A stretch of 64,000 nucleotides of DNA from assembly GCA_002428365.1 (NCBI GenBank), contig DIVW01000043.1:9607-73606 (forward strand), in the 5' to 3' direction. This DNA comes from Propionibacteriaceae bacterium UBA6122 (GTDB taxonomy: Bacteria; Actinomycetota; Actinomycetes; Propionibacteriales; Propionibacteriaceae). The position numbers and the translations under genes were made by a program. Under the pieces are notes generated by a model, which was given only the letters and a program-made list of their open reading frames with translations, was not told where the DNA came from and did no database searches. Position 1 is the first letter of the stretch. Each line of letters begins with the position of its first letter. This document shows positions 30,961 through 38,468 of this stretch, piece by piece.

Positions 30961-32331
30961 TCAGGTCAGCTCAATGAGGACCGTGCGCGCTTGGGCAATG
31001 TGGCATTCCGGGTAGAGCGACTGCACGTCGCCCTCGTTGGTCAGAAAGTGGTGAACCGCGCCTGGCAGCCAAGTCGGATCGAGAGGACGCCGGGCGAGAG
31101 GGTTGTGGAAGACCTCCATGCCCGTGATCCAGTCTTCCCAGTACTCGGGCTCGACCTCTCCAGAGAAGGCCCGTCTCTCGATCCCCTCGTCTGATTGGAC
31201 GAGCATTAGGCCGCGGTGGAGGATCTTCACGTCGTCCCGCTGAAAGCCCGCTTCGACACCCATGCGAGAGAACTTCGACAGAGTGCCTTGGCTGTTGAAG
31301 ATCACGGCGCTGACATTCTCGGAGTCGGGGAGTTCGAAGAACCGCGAGGGAACCTGCTTCTCACCCCACGTGTGAGTGTCGATGCGGGCGGTTCGTCCGG
31401 TGCTATCGACGACGTCGTAAATGCTGATGCCATAGAGATACGCGATGAGCCCGCCGATGCTGTGCGTCATCGAGGAGTCCGCGTGGAAGTCCTGGACAGC
31501 GAAGACCAACGGCATCTCGCTGATGCCGGGCCGCTCCCAGTACTGCTTTCGCAGCTTACTTGTAAGTGGACCCGCGAACCTGATCGGAAGGTAGTGATCA
31601 ACGTATCCGGGGAGGTCGCCTTCGGACTCTGGCTTGTAGGAAGGAACAACGACACCTGATTGATCGCGGGTCGGGTTCACTGTGGTGGCCTCAATGGCAA
31701 ACGAGCCCTCAAGGCAACGTGCCACAAAGTCCGGGCTCGGTACGGGTTGTGTCACCTCGTAGCCGAGAGAGATCAGTGTCGCCCACAGGTACAACTCCCA
31801 CACCCTGGCATCAAACCCGTTCGTCTGGAACTGCTCGATGAAGTTGCCGTCACGGTCCGCGTACCAGCGCATCATCACATTGATGAGTTCCCGCGCGGAC
31901 CATTGCCCCCTGTCGTCACGGACTCTCTTGAAGTTCGGGTGAAGGCGGCCCTCCGCCACCAGCGGGGCAAAGAAGTCGGCCGCGTCCCCGGCCTCGTCTC
32001 CTTGTGCGCGCTGCTCTTCGACGTCGGCGAGAACTGTCGTCAGGAGTCCCTCCAGCGCTGCGCCCGCCTCTGGTGCCGTAGCGAAGTAGCCCGTTTGATT
32101 GGCCCATCTGAAGCGGCCAAGTAGGTCGGGTAGGAAGACGATGGCTGAGAACTCCAAGTCGAGGTCCACGATCATCACCGCGAAGACAGAGTTATCATCC
32201 GCGCCCAACCACGCCACTTCGTGCGCGACACTGGCGACTTCGGGGCGGCGACAGTAGCCAACGAAGGCATCAAAACGGGCCTTCGAAACCTCCCTGATGA
32301 CAGTTGGCCCGGCTGATCCATTCACGGTCAT
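30961..32331 (-). CDS. Orphan protein with a possible PD-(D/E)XK nuclease core
   Basis: A 456-residue protein without a recognised family. The central segment resembles a restriction-endonuclease-like core: helix VWELYLWATLISLGYEVTQ with E179, then SPDF (D201) on one strand and FAIEATTVNP (E214-x-T216) on the next, where the usual catalytic Lys is Thr. The N-terminal ~130 residues are a separate alpha/beta region. The C-terminal ~200 residues contain MPLVFAVQDFHADSS and SAVIFNSQGTLSKFSRMG. The ATG at 32331 has AAGGA 9 nt upstream; an in-frame start at 32412 lacks one. It could be a DNA-acting effector in the CBASS block, but activity is unproven, since E-x-T cores can be inactive. Confidence 0.55.
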   Translation of the reverse strand: MTVNGSAGPTVIREVSKARFDAFVGYCRRPEVASVAHEVAWLGADDNSVFAVMIVDLDLEFSAIVFLPDLLGRFRWANQTGYFATAPEAGAALEGLLTTVLADVEEQRAQGDEAGDAADFFAPLVAEGRLHPNFKRVRDDRGQWSARELINVMMRWYADRDGNFIEQFQTNGFDARVWELYLWATLISLGYEVTQPVPSPDFVARCLEGSFAIEATTVNPTRDQSGVVVPSYKPESEGDLPGYVDHYLPIRFAGPLTSKLRKQYWERPGISEMPLVFAVQDFHADSSMTHSIGGLIAYLYGISIYDVVDSTGRTARIDTHTWGEKQVPSRFFELPDSENVSAVIFNSQGTLSKFSRMGVEAGFQRDDVKILHRGLMLVQSDEGIERRAFSGEVEPEYWEDWITGMEVFHNPLARRPLDPTWLPGAVHHFLTNEGDVQSLYPECHIAQARTVLIELT

Positions 32332-32383
32332 CAAACCGATCCTTCCCCCTTGGAGCTGACGGACCTTCAGATGACGGTCGGGG

Positions 32384-32590
32384 TTAGGCGGCCCGAGTGT
32401 CCTGTGTGGCAATGATGGTCTCGTGGTCGATATGGGTCAATCGACCGTCTCGGGCTAGCCCCGACCTCGCCTTCCCGAAAGTCCTTCTGAAGTCACCCGG
32501 ACCGCTCACCAGAAACTTGCCAAGCCAAACTTCACTGCCGGGCGCTAGGTCGGAAGTCTGGGCACGCCGCCATAACACCGTGCGCCGCAT
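32384..32590 (-). CDS. Small hypothetical protein
   Basis: A 68-codon frame just upstream of and co-oriented with the nuclease-like orphan (52 nt apart). Its product (SEVWLGKFLVSGPGDFRRTF, HIDHETIIATQD) looks like a compact soluble domain, but I recognise no family. No ribosome-binding site or clear -10 hexamer precedes the ATG at 32590. It may be the N-terminal relic of a larger gene lost at the island boundary, because the flanking repeat begins 11 bp further on. Confidence 0.35.
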   Translation of the reverse strand: MRRTVLWRRAQTSDLAPGSEVWLGKFLVSGPGDFRRTFGKARSGLARDGRLTHIDHETIIATQDTRAA

Positions 32591-32600
32591 GTCATAACTC

Positions 32601-32683
32601 AGTCCGTCTCAGTATCACCACCCCGCGCCTGTCTCAGAATGCTGCCCGCGAGCGCATCCCCGTCCCACTTTCGTTCAGGCCGG
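32601..32683 (+). repeat. Island-flanking imperfect direct repeat, right copy
   Basis: 83 bp, homologous to 25004-25087 in the same orientation and at nearly identical internal spacing (about 70% by eye). Directly after it, CGAAATGAGACTTG is repeated at 32705-32718 and 32725-32738, with further degenerate GAGACT words to 32775, like the multiple internal end-repeats of some insertion sequences. Confidence 0.6.
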
Positions 32684-32884
32684 ACACCGCTGTCCGGCAC
32701 GCGACGAAATGAGACTTGGACCGGCGAAATGAGACTTGATGAGACTCAGAGGTGTATTCGACGGACAGAATGGGACTTGAGCGCAAACCACGCCACGTCC
32801 GGGCCTACCAACGGGGGCGGGCCATCGGCTTCACGCGGACGGCCACATCCAACGCAAGTCCTGCGCACCGCTACCAGCCACCTG
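32684..32884. other. Probable mobile-element end remnant
   Basis: No gene. Short direct repeats of the type AAATGAGACTTG (two exact 14-bp copies, plus degenerate ones at 32741 and near 32768) and the inverted pair TGTCCGGCACG/GGACACCGC area around 32680-32702. They resemble transposase-binding end repeats, but no transposase is present. The remaining ~100 bp up to the GNAT gene are featureless. Confidence 0.35.
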
Positions 32885-33337
32885 TCACCTCGAACGCATC
32901 TGTTGGTGGGTCTCGGTCTCCCCAATGATCTCAAAGCCAAGCTTCGAGTAGAGCCGCTGCGCCTCGGAGTTGACCTTGTGAACTTGGAGAGTCACTGGTC
33001 GCCCCGCCGAGGCGGACCGCCGAACAACCCATTGCACAGCGAAGGAGCCAGCACCCCGTCCCTGGTAGTCCGGTAACACCTCAAGGCTCTCGATGAACGC
33101 ACTTTCGGGACGGTCCTCGACGTAGACAGCGCCAACTCCATTGCCGTCCGCCTCGATGATGAAAAGGTCCACGGGATGGGCGATCCGGGCAGCGAAGAAC
33201 CCGCTCTGCCAAGCATCGGCGCGAGAATCGTAGAGGCACCCGACGAGCACCGAGTAGGCCTGCTGGTGAAGCGACCTCAGCCAATCTCGGTCAGCGGCGA
33301 CCGCTGGACGGATACGCATTTCGAAACCACTACCCAT
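32885..33337 (-). CDS. GNAT-family N-acetyltransferase
   Basis: A 150-residue acetyltransferase. The acetyl-CoA site is visible as IESLEVLPDYQGRGAGSFA (the QxxGxG/A pyrophosphate loop), preceded by FIIEADGNGVGAVYVED and followed by VTLQVHKVNSEAQRLYSKLG and FEIIGETETHQQM, the canonical strand order of GNAT proteins. Substrate unknown; the small size and VHKVNSEAQRLY pattern are common among amino-group acetylases of small molecules. The start ATG at 33337 has GGAGGG 4 nt upstream; a GTG at 33349 overlaps that site. It begins immediately outside the CBASS block. Confidence 0.85.
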   Translation of the reverse strand: MGSGFEMRIRPAVAADRDWLRSLHQQAYSVLVGCLYDSRADAWQSGFFAARIAHPVDLFIIEADGNGVGAVYVEDRPESAFIESLEVLPDYQGRGAGSFAVQWVVRRSASAGRPVTLQVHKVNSEAQRLYSKLGFEIIGETETHQQMRSR

Positions 33338-33457
33338 CAGTCCCTCCACAAATGTCGAACTCCAGGGGTGAGGCCCACAATAGGACTCGGCCGACCACGA
33401 CAGCGACGGTCAGTTCACCCCCAGCGTTCCCGAGAGCGCCCGAATCCTGCGCCCACT

Positions 33458-33814
33458 TCAATTGGCATTCGGCCATTGCACTGCACCCAGGTCCTCCAGC
33501 AGCTTCGGGATTCGACCGGTAAGGGCTCCCCAAAGCAGATCGTCATTCACCTTGTCGTAGTGGTGGGCGACGAGGTTGCGCATGCGATTGATGCCAACCC
33601 AATCCACTTCGGAGTGCTGGGCTTTGAAGGCTTCCGGCAGCTTCTCGGCGACCGTTGCCGCCTTGATCAGGATGCGTTCGCCAGCGTTGCGCAGCAGGGC
33701 GCCGTCCATGGTGTCGGCGAGATAGGCGGCGCGTCCCTTGCTGACCAGGTAGCTGGCCTCCGCACCAATCTGGGCAAGGTCAGCGAGGCGGCGCTGCACC
33801 CGGCTGTCGCTCAC
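33458..33814 (-). CDS. hepT: HepT-like ribonuclease toxin (HEPN)
   Basis: A 118-residue HEPN toxin. The RNase motif Rx4HxY is present as R79-NLVA-H84-H-Y86 in MRNLVAHHYDKV, and the rest is the four-helix HEPN bundle (LADLAQIGAEASYLVSKG, AGERILIKAATVAEKLP). HepT cleaves or trims tRNA and is silenced when its MntA partner adds AMP to the motif tyrosine; Y86 is that residue here. The GTG start overlaps the mntA-like stop as GTGA, so antitoxin and toxin are translationally coupled, antitoxin first. Confidence 0.88.
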   Translation of the reverse strand: MSDSRVQRRLADLAQIGAEASYLVSKGRAAYLADTMDGALLRNAGERILIKAATVAEKLPEAFKAQHSEVDWVGINRMRNLVAHHYDKVNDDLLWGALTGRIPKLLEDLGAVQWPNAN

Positions 33815-34272
33815 AGGGGTCGGGCCTCGGCCAAGGCGCGCTCGATGACCGGGCCGGTGCTTCCCGTGGAGACGACGTCCACCGGCACGGTCAACAGGTT
33901 GGCCAGCGCCTCCTGAAGACCGAACAATGTGACGATGTCAGAACCCGGCTCGAAGGTCACCAACAGGTCGATGTCGGAATCGGGTTGGTCCCTCCCGGTC
34001 GCCACCGATCCGAATACCCGCACATCGAGACCGCCGGCTTGCGCCACCGTCCACAACACGTCCTCACGAGCCGCTCGCAACAACTGCGAAGGACGCACCT
34101 GCAGCGCAGCCTCCAACGCTTGCCGCACCGAATCCGTGGGTTGCCGCGTGCCGCGTTCGATCGCGGCGATGAGCGGCTGCTTCACCCCGGCCAGCTCGGC
34201 AAGCTCACGCTGGGTCAGCCCCGCCGCGGCTCGACGCAGGCGGAGCCTGTCAGCAAACGGCGCCTCAGTCAC
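33811..34272 (-). CDS. mntA: HTH-MNT antitoxin (MntA-like nucleotidyltransferase)
   Basis: A 153-residue fusion. Residues 1-65 are an XRE-type HTH (RAAAGLTQRELAELAGVKQ), residues 75-153 a minimal nucleotidyltransferase with G88-S89 and D100-x-D102 (VFGSVATGRDQPDSDIDLLV), the GSx10DxD signature of MntA. It should AMPylate the adjacent HepT toxin; the HTH allows autorepression. The GTG at 34272 is 6 nt after TATCAT, and that hexamer lies inside a 7-bp inverted repeat (34280-34299), so the promoter is leaderless and operator-covered. Most MntA antitoxins are stand-alone domains; the added HTH is a variant architecture. Confidence 0.88.
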   Translation of the reverse strand: MTEAPFADRLRLRRAAAGLTQRELAELAGVKQPLIAAIERGTRQPTDSVRQALEAALQVRPSQLLRAAREDVLWTVAQAGGLDVRVFGSVATGRDQPDSDIDLLVTFEPGSDIVTLFGLQEALANLLTVPVDVVSTGSTGPVIERALAEARPL

Positions 34273-34278
34273 GACTCG

Positions 34279-34299
34279 ATGATAACACTGCCGTTATCA
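34279..34299 (-). promoter_or_regulatory. Operator and leaderless promoter of the MntA/HepT operon
   Basis: TGATAAC-ACTGCC-GTTATCA, a perfect 7-bp inverted repeat (34280-34299), overlaps the minus-strand -10 hexamer TATCAT (34284-34279), 6 nt before the GTG. Binding of the HTH antitoxin here would shut the promoter. Confidence 0.7.
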
Positions 34300-34339
34300 G
34301 GCGCCTCATTGCGCGAAGCGCGCCATACCTGCCTGCGGT

Positions 34340-35071
34340 TCAGGAAACTCGGACGCTCGCCTCGGCGGCGATGACCTTGGCCAAGTCCTCCGCGCGACTC
34401 CACATGGGCCAATGCCCGGTCGGAAGATCGATGAGGTCAAGGTGCTGAAGGCTCGCCACCTCGGCGAACATTGGGTGCCCGGCGTTGGCCAGCTCCATCA
34501 GTTGCGCGCTTGGGATCGAGCAGCAAACCAGCGTGGTCGCCACCTTCAGACGCGCATCGTTGGTGAGCTCCACCCGCTGGCGCAGCACCGGGCCGGGTTC
34601 TGGGACGGCGCGCGCCCGGAAGCGCTCCAGCACCTCTGAGCTCAGGCCTTGGAGGCTGGCCTGCTGCCCCAACACATCGAAGGGTGGCAGGGGCAGTTCG
34701 TCCACCTCGGCGGGCAGATCTGGAGCGAAGACAGTTCCGGGCGCGACCGGACCACTGTCGACCCAGATCACCCGAGCGACGAGTTCGGGATGCCGATCGA
34801 GCATCAGGCTTACCGGGGCGTTGGCTCCGCTGTGCGCCACGATCACCACCGGCTGCTCTTCGGCAGCGGCGGCCTTTTCGATCGCCATTGCCTGCTCGTC
34901 GAGTGTCCTGAACGCTCGTTCGCTGTCGTCGGCATCGAGGCCAGGGAGGGTCAGCGGTACGGCTCGTCGTCCGGCAGCAGCGAGGTGTTCGGCCACCTCG
35001 TCCCACGCCCACGCGCCCAGCCAGTGGCCGGCGATCAGAATGATGGATGGTTGGCTCACATTGGTCGTCAT
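34340..35071 (-). CDS. Alpha/beta hydrolase (esterase EstC / HNL-like)
   Basis: A 243-residue alpha/beta-hydrolase. The oxyanion region ILIAGHWLGAWAWDEVAEHL is near residue 10, the nucleophile elbow VIVAHSGANAPVSL near 77 has S in HSGA (a G-x-S-x-G variant with Ala/His), the acid is probably in the GTVFAPD to PSAQLMEL region, and the catalytic His is in DLPTGHWPMWSRAEDL near 225. It is of the plant-esterase/hydroxynitrile-lyase-like type common in actinobacteria; substrate unknown. The ATG at 35071 is chosen over 35095, which would overlap the regulator's promoter. It is divergent from a WYL regulator 73 bp away, which probably controls it. Confidence 0.8.
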   Translation of the reverse strand: MTTNVSQPSIILIAGHWLGAWAWDEVAEHLAAAGRRAVPLTLPGLDADDSERAFRTLDEQAMAIEKAAAAEEQPVVIVAHSGANAPVSLMLDRHPELVARVIWVDSGPVAPGTVFAPDLPAEVDELPLPPFDVLGQQASLQGLSSEVLERFRARAVPEPGPVLRQRVELTNDARLKVATTLVCCSIPSAQLMELANAGHPMFAEVASLQHLDLIDLPTGHWPMWSRAEDLAKVIAAEASVRVS

Positions 35072-35121
35072 ACTGCGATGCTCACACGCCACCAAGACAA
35101 CGGTGTGTCACCATTTATGTC

Positions 35122-35148
35122 ATGAATCTCGAAGCGCTGCAGACGTGA
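35122..35148 (+). other. Possible 8-codon leader frame overlapping the WYL regulator start
   Basis: ATG at 35122 encodes MNLEALQT and stops at a TGA that overlaps the regulator's GTG start (GTGA at 35145-35148). It could couple translation of the regulator. No independent support. Confidence 0.25.
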
Positions 35149-35843
35149 AGCGCACCGAGCGGCTCCACGCACTGACGGAGATGCTGCGGCGCTCTGGCAC
35201 CCGCGGGTGTAGCGCTGAACGACTGGCAACCGAGTTCGGCGTCTCGGTGCGGACGGTCAAAAGAGATCTCAACGCCCTTGAGAACAGCGGTGCGCCGATC
35301 TGGTCACGCCCAGGGCCCGGCGGCGGCTACGGTCTGGCCGCAGGAGCAAACCTTCCGCCAATCAGCCTGAGCCCCGCGCAGGCCGTGGCACTACTCACTG
35401 CAGTCTCGGCTGCCCCCGATGCCCCGTACGCCGACCTGGCCTCAACCGGAGTCAAGAAGATCCTGGACGTCCTCGACCCAAGGACCCGAGCGAAGGCCGA
35501 CGAGCTCGCGGGTCGCATCTGGGTGAACACGCCATCGCCTTCGGTTCGCTCAGTCAGATCGGCGCTCGAAGAGGCGATGGCCACCCAACGCGTCGTGCGC
35601 ATTCGTTATCGCTCAGGCGACGACAGCCAGACGACCCGCGACGTCGAGCCGATTCTGTTCGGCTCAACGGACGCTCGCTGGTATCTGATCAGTTGGTGTC
35701 GGCTGCGCAACGCCATCCGCTGGTTCCGGCTGAGCCGGATCGAGCGCGCCAACGTGACCAAGATTCCCTGCAGCGGCCACACCGTCGAAGAGGTCGGCAG
35801 CCCGCCGCCCACGGCACGGTCGGTGTACAGCACCAGTGAATGA
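35145..35843 (+). CDS. HTH-WYL transcriptional regulator
   Basis: A 232-residue regulator with an N-terminal wHTH (MKRTERLHALTEMLRR, CSAERLATEFGVSVRTVKRD, APIWSRPGPGGGYGLA) and a WYL ligand/nucleic-acid-sensing domain (about 130-232: RVVRIRYRSGDDSQTTRDVE, DARWYLISWCRLRNAIRWFR). The WYL motif itself is WYLISWC. WYL regulators of this YafY type usually repress the adjacent metabolic gene, here the divergent hydrolase. The GTG at 35145 is the first codon giving the family's N-terminus; frames extended upstream to 34485 read through the hydrolase gene and are not real. No strong ribosome-binding site is seen. Confidence 0.85.
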   Translation: MKRTERLHALTEMLRRSGTRGCSAERLATEFGVSVRTVKRDLNALENSGAPIWSRPGPGGGYGLAAGANLPPISLSPAQAVALLTAVSAAPDAPYADLASTGVKKILDVLDPRTRAKADELAGRIWVNTPSPSVRSVRSALEEAMATQRVVRIRYRSGDDSQTTRDVEPILFGSTDARWYLISWCRLRNAIRWFRLSRIERANVTKIPCSGHTVEEVGSPPPTARSVYSTSE

Positions 35844-36030
35844 GGCCTAGTCGACGTCCCGATGCGGTGATTCTTACTCAAGATCAGGCGGTCGCGCCGC
35901 CTCGAAATCAACCCGCGCCCCCGGGGCCGTCACCCACAAACAGAATCTCGCCCGTCACTGAGACAGTGATTCCTGCGCCTAACCGCTCGGTAAACCTGCC
36001 GAGAAGGAGCCGAACCCTATACTTCCTGCC
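35844..36030. other. 187-bp promoter region of the AAA+/TPR operon
   Basis: TATACT at 36018-36023 ends 7 nt before the ATG at 36031. Apart from this -10 element I recognise nothing in the spacer. Confidence 0.5.
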
Positions 36031-37302
36031 ATGTCTCTTGAGGCGATCGCCGCGCTTCGTCGCGCGGTCGAATCCATGCCGAATGACGTCGCCTTGCGAC
36101 TCCACTTGGCCCAGTTGGAAATGAATAGCGGGCAAAACGCTGAAGCTGTCACCACCCTCGCGAAGATCCTGGAATTGGATCCCCAACACAGCACCGCCCG
36201 CGAATTGCTCGCGGACGCTGTGGCCGCCATGACCCCTGCCGCGCCCAGCCCACCTCCGCCCGACGTCACGGCGTCCAACATTCCCGTCTCCACAGCAGGC
36301 GAGGCGCCACCCGCTCCAGCCGAGGCCGCTGCACGCGCTGGCTTCGACTGGAGGGCGGCCGAGGCAGACCTCGACTCATCGGTAGCGCCGGCCTTTGTCG
36401 ATGGCGAGTCCCAGGCCCCCCACGATCCTTTCTCCTCCGAGCGTCCCAAGCTCACCTTGGCCGACATCGGCGGCATGGAGCAGGTCAAGGAGCGCCTCAA
36501 TGCCTCTTTGCTCGCGCCCATCCGGAATCCGGGCCTACGCGCCCTGTACGGGAAGTCGCTGCGTGGCGGGCTCCTTCTTTATGGGCCACCGGGGTGCGGG
36601 AAGACCTTTCTGGCTCGGGCCGTGGCCGGAGAGCTCGGTGCCGGGTTTATCTCGGTCAGCATCGCCGACATTCTCGACCCCTACTTCGGTGCCTCCGAGC
36701 AGCGCGTTCACCAGCTCTTTCTTCAGGCCCAGCGAATGGCCCCCTGCGTGGTCTTCATCGACGAGCTCGATACCCTCGGCCAGCGCCGCGGCGCGGGAAA
36801 CACGATGATGTCGGGAGTGGTCAATCAGCTATTGATGGAACTGGATGGATTCGACGGCGCCCGAGATGACGTGTTCACCCTCGCCGCCACCAACCAGCCA
36901 TGGCAGGTTGACCCGGCGCTGCGTCGTCCCGGCCGCTTCGATCGCACTGTGCTGGTGCTCCCTCCAGACGAGCGGGCCCGCGAGGCAATCTTCCGTTTCC
37001 ACCTCACTGAGCGCCCGGTCGAGGCCATCGACGCAAAGGCTCTTGCTGCACGAACCAACGGGTTCACTGGAGCCGACATCGCCCTGGTCTGCGAGGCGGC
37101 GAGCGAACGCGCCCTCATCGACTCGGTGACCACTGGAGTGCCACGCATGATCGGCATGCCCGACCTGATGGCGGCGCTGGGGGGCGTGCAGCCCTCCATC
37201 GGGCCATGGCTGGAGACCGCGCGCAACTACGTCCAGTTCGGTGAAGACGACGGCACTTTCGCCGAGCTGAAGACCTACCTCAAAAGGATCAAGCGACTGT
37301 GA
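36031..37302 (+). CDS. AAA+ ATPase with N-terminal TPR helices
   Basis: A 423-residue protein of unusual design. Residues 1-66 form one or two TPR units (ALRRAVESMPNDVALRLHLA, EAVTTLAKILELDPQHSTAR). A Pro/Ala linker (67-115) leads to one classical AAA module: Walker A GPPGCGKT (185-192), Walker B VVFIDELD (240-247), sensor TLAATNQPW and second-region Arg residues in RRPGRFDR (~298-305), as in Cdc48/FtsH/spastin ATPases. No protease or second AAA ring is attached. It overlaps the next gene, a TPR protein with membrane helices, so the two probably make a membrane-tethered remodelling ATPase. Leaderless promoter TATACT, 7 nt before the ATG. Client proteins unknown. Confidence 0.8.
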   Translation: MSLEAIAALRRAVESMPNDVALRLHLAQLEMNSGQNAEAVTTLAKILELDPQHSTARELLADAVAAMTPAAPSPPPPDVTASNIPVSTAGEAPPAPAEAAARAGFDWRAAEADLDSSVAPAFVDGESQAPHDPFSSERPKLTLADIGGMEQVKERLNASLLAPIRNPGLRALYGKSLRGGLLLYGPPGCGKTFLARAVAGELGAGFISVSIADILDPYFGASEQRVHQLFLQAQRMAPCVVFIDELDTLGQRRGAGNTMMSGVVNQLLMELDGFDGARDDVFTLAATNQPWQVDPALRRPGRFDRTVLVLPPDERAREAIFRFHLTERPVEAIDAKALAARTNGFTGADIALVCEAASERALIDSVTTGVPRMIGMPDLMAALGGVQPSIGPWLETARNYVQFGEDDGTFAELKTYLKRIKRL

Positions 37303-38366
37303 CCATGTCAGCCGACGCGGCGCACCGCGAGCACACCCTGGCTCAGGCAGGCACCTACCGCACCGCTGGGCACGCCGAAGACGCCTTACGTTTGGTGGGT
37401 CCGCTGTTGGTGCAATACCCGGGTGATGTCGAAGCCTCCTGGGTGGCGGCGATGTCGCTGTGTGACCTCTCCCGAGGCGAGGAAGCACTGAGGATCGCCC
37501 GGCAGGCGGTGACCGCCTCCCCTCAGGATGCGGACGCGTGGCGGCTGCTGTCGGTCCTGCTCACCGAGCCCACCGAAGTGGCCGAGGCGATCGCCGCAGG
37601 CACGCGCGCCGTTCAACTCGCTCCGCTCGATCCCTATACCCGCGCAGCCGCCGGGTTCGCCCTTTCACGATCACCCCGGCGCCGTGACCGCAAGCAAGCC
37701 ATCGCCGAAGCCAAGGAGATGCTGCGCCTCGCGCCCGGCCATCCCGGCTTCCACGTAGCCAACGGACAGATCCTGACCCGCTGCCAACGCCTCAACGACG
37801 CTGAGCGAGCCTTCCACGAGGCCCTGCGTCTTGATCCCGGCAACCTCGCGGCACGCGACGGCATTGGAGCCGTGCATGACCAACGCGGGCACGTTCTTCG
37901 CGCCTACAAGTCCTGGGGCAGCGTCCTGGGTGAGCGACCGGACGACCGGAGTCTCAGCCGCGACGTGATCTACACCATCGGACGGTGGGCCCGAGTAATG
38001 GTGTACACCGGAGTCTCGTTCGGCTGGGTGGCGTTCGCTTTCACCTTCCTCGCCACCGACAAAGACCCCTTTGAGGCCTCGAAGTACACCACTCTCGCCA
38101 TGGTGCTTGCCGGGTTGGCGGCCCTGTTTGTGGTGGGCATTGCCGTCCGACTGGTTCGGGATCGTCGCCTCGCTCGACTCCTTTGGTCTCATCATCTGCT
38201 CCGGGCGCTGACTGGCCTCATCGGCACAGCCACCTACTTGGTGGCCGCCGTCCTGCTTGTGCTGACCTCACCGCAGATTGCCTCCGGCTTCGCCCTCGGC
38301 GGCGCCTTACTCACCTCCGCCGTCGCCACCATCAACTCAGTGGTGCAACGGCGCAAAGACGCCTGA
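37299..38366 (+). CDS. TPR protein with C-terminal membrane helices
   Basis: A 355-residue protein, partner of the preceding AAA+ ATPase (start overlaps its stop by 4 nt; an ATG two codons on at 37305 is also possible). Residues ~5-215 contain five or six TPR repeats (EDALRLVGPLLVQYPGDVEA, GEEALRIARQAVTASPQDAD, AERAFHEALRLDPGNLAARD). Residues ~225-345 hold four hydrophobic segments (WARVMVYTGVSFGWVAFAF, YTTLAMVLAGLAALFVVGI, LTGLIGTATYLVAAVLLVL, FALGGALLTSAVATINSVV). Both proteins carry TPRs of similar style, which suggests a common scaffold at the membrane. No enzymatic motif. I know of no named system with this pair. Confidence 0.75.
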   Translation: MTMSADAAHREHTLAQAGTYRTAGHAEDALRLVGPLLVQYPGDVEASWVAAMSLCDLSRGEEALRIARQAVTASPQDADAWRLLSVLLTEPTEVAEAIAAGTRAVQLAPLDPYTRAAAGFALSRSPRRRDRKQAIAEAKEMLRLAPGHPGFHVANGQILTRCQRLNDAERAFHEALRLDPGNLAARDGIGAVHDQRGHVLRAYKSWGSVLGERPDDRSLSRDVIYTIGRWARVMVYTGVSFGWVAFAFTFLATDKDPFEASKYTTLAMVLAGLAALFVVGIAVRLVRDRRLARLLWSHHLLRALTGLIGTATYLVAAVLLVLTSPQIASGFALGGALLTSAVATINSVVQRRKDA

Positions 38367-38468
38367 CTTGCCGCGTCGTAAGTCGGCGGGGTGGCCTCCC
38401 AGGTCGACTCACTGACCAGCCGCTCGAATTCCCGGCTGCGGAGCGGCGGCCTGGCTAGTCTCGTTTCC

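Noticed and set aside
32601..32884. Complete insertion sequence at the right edge of the CBASS block
   Set aside because: Repeated end-like words are present, but there is no transposase frame and no matching inverted terminus.
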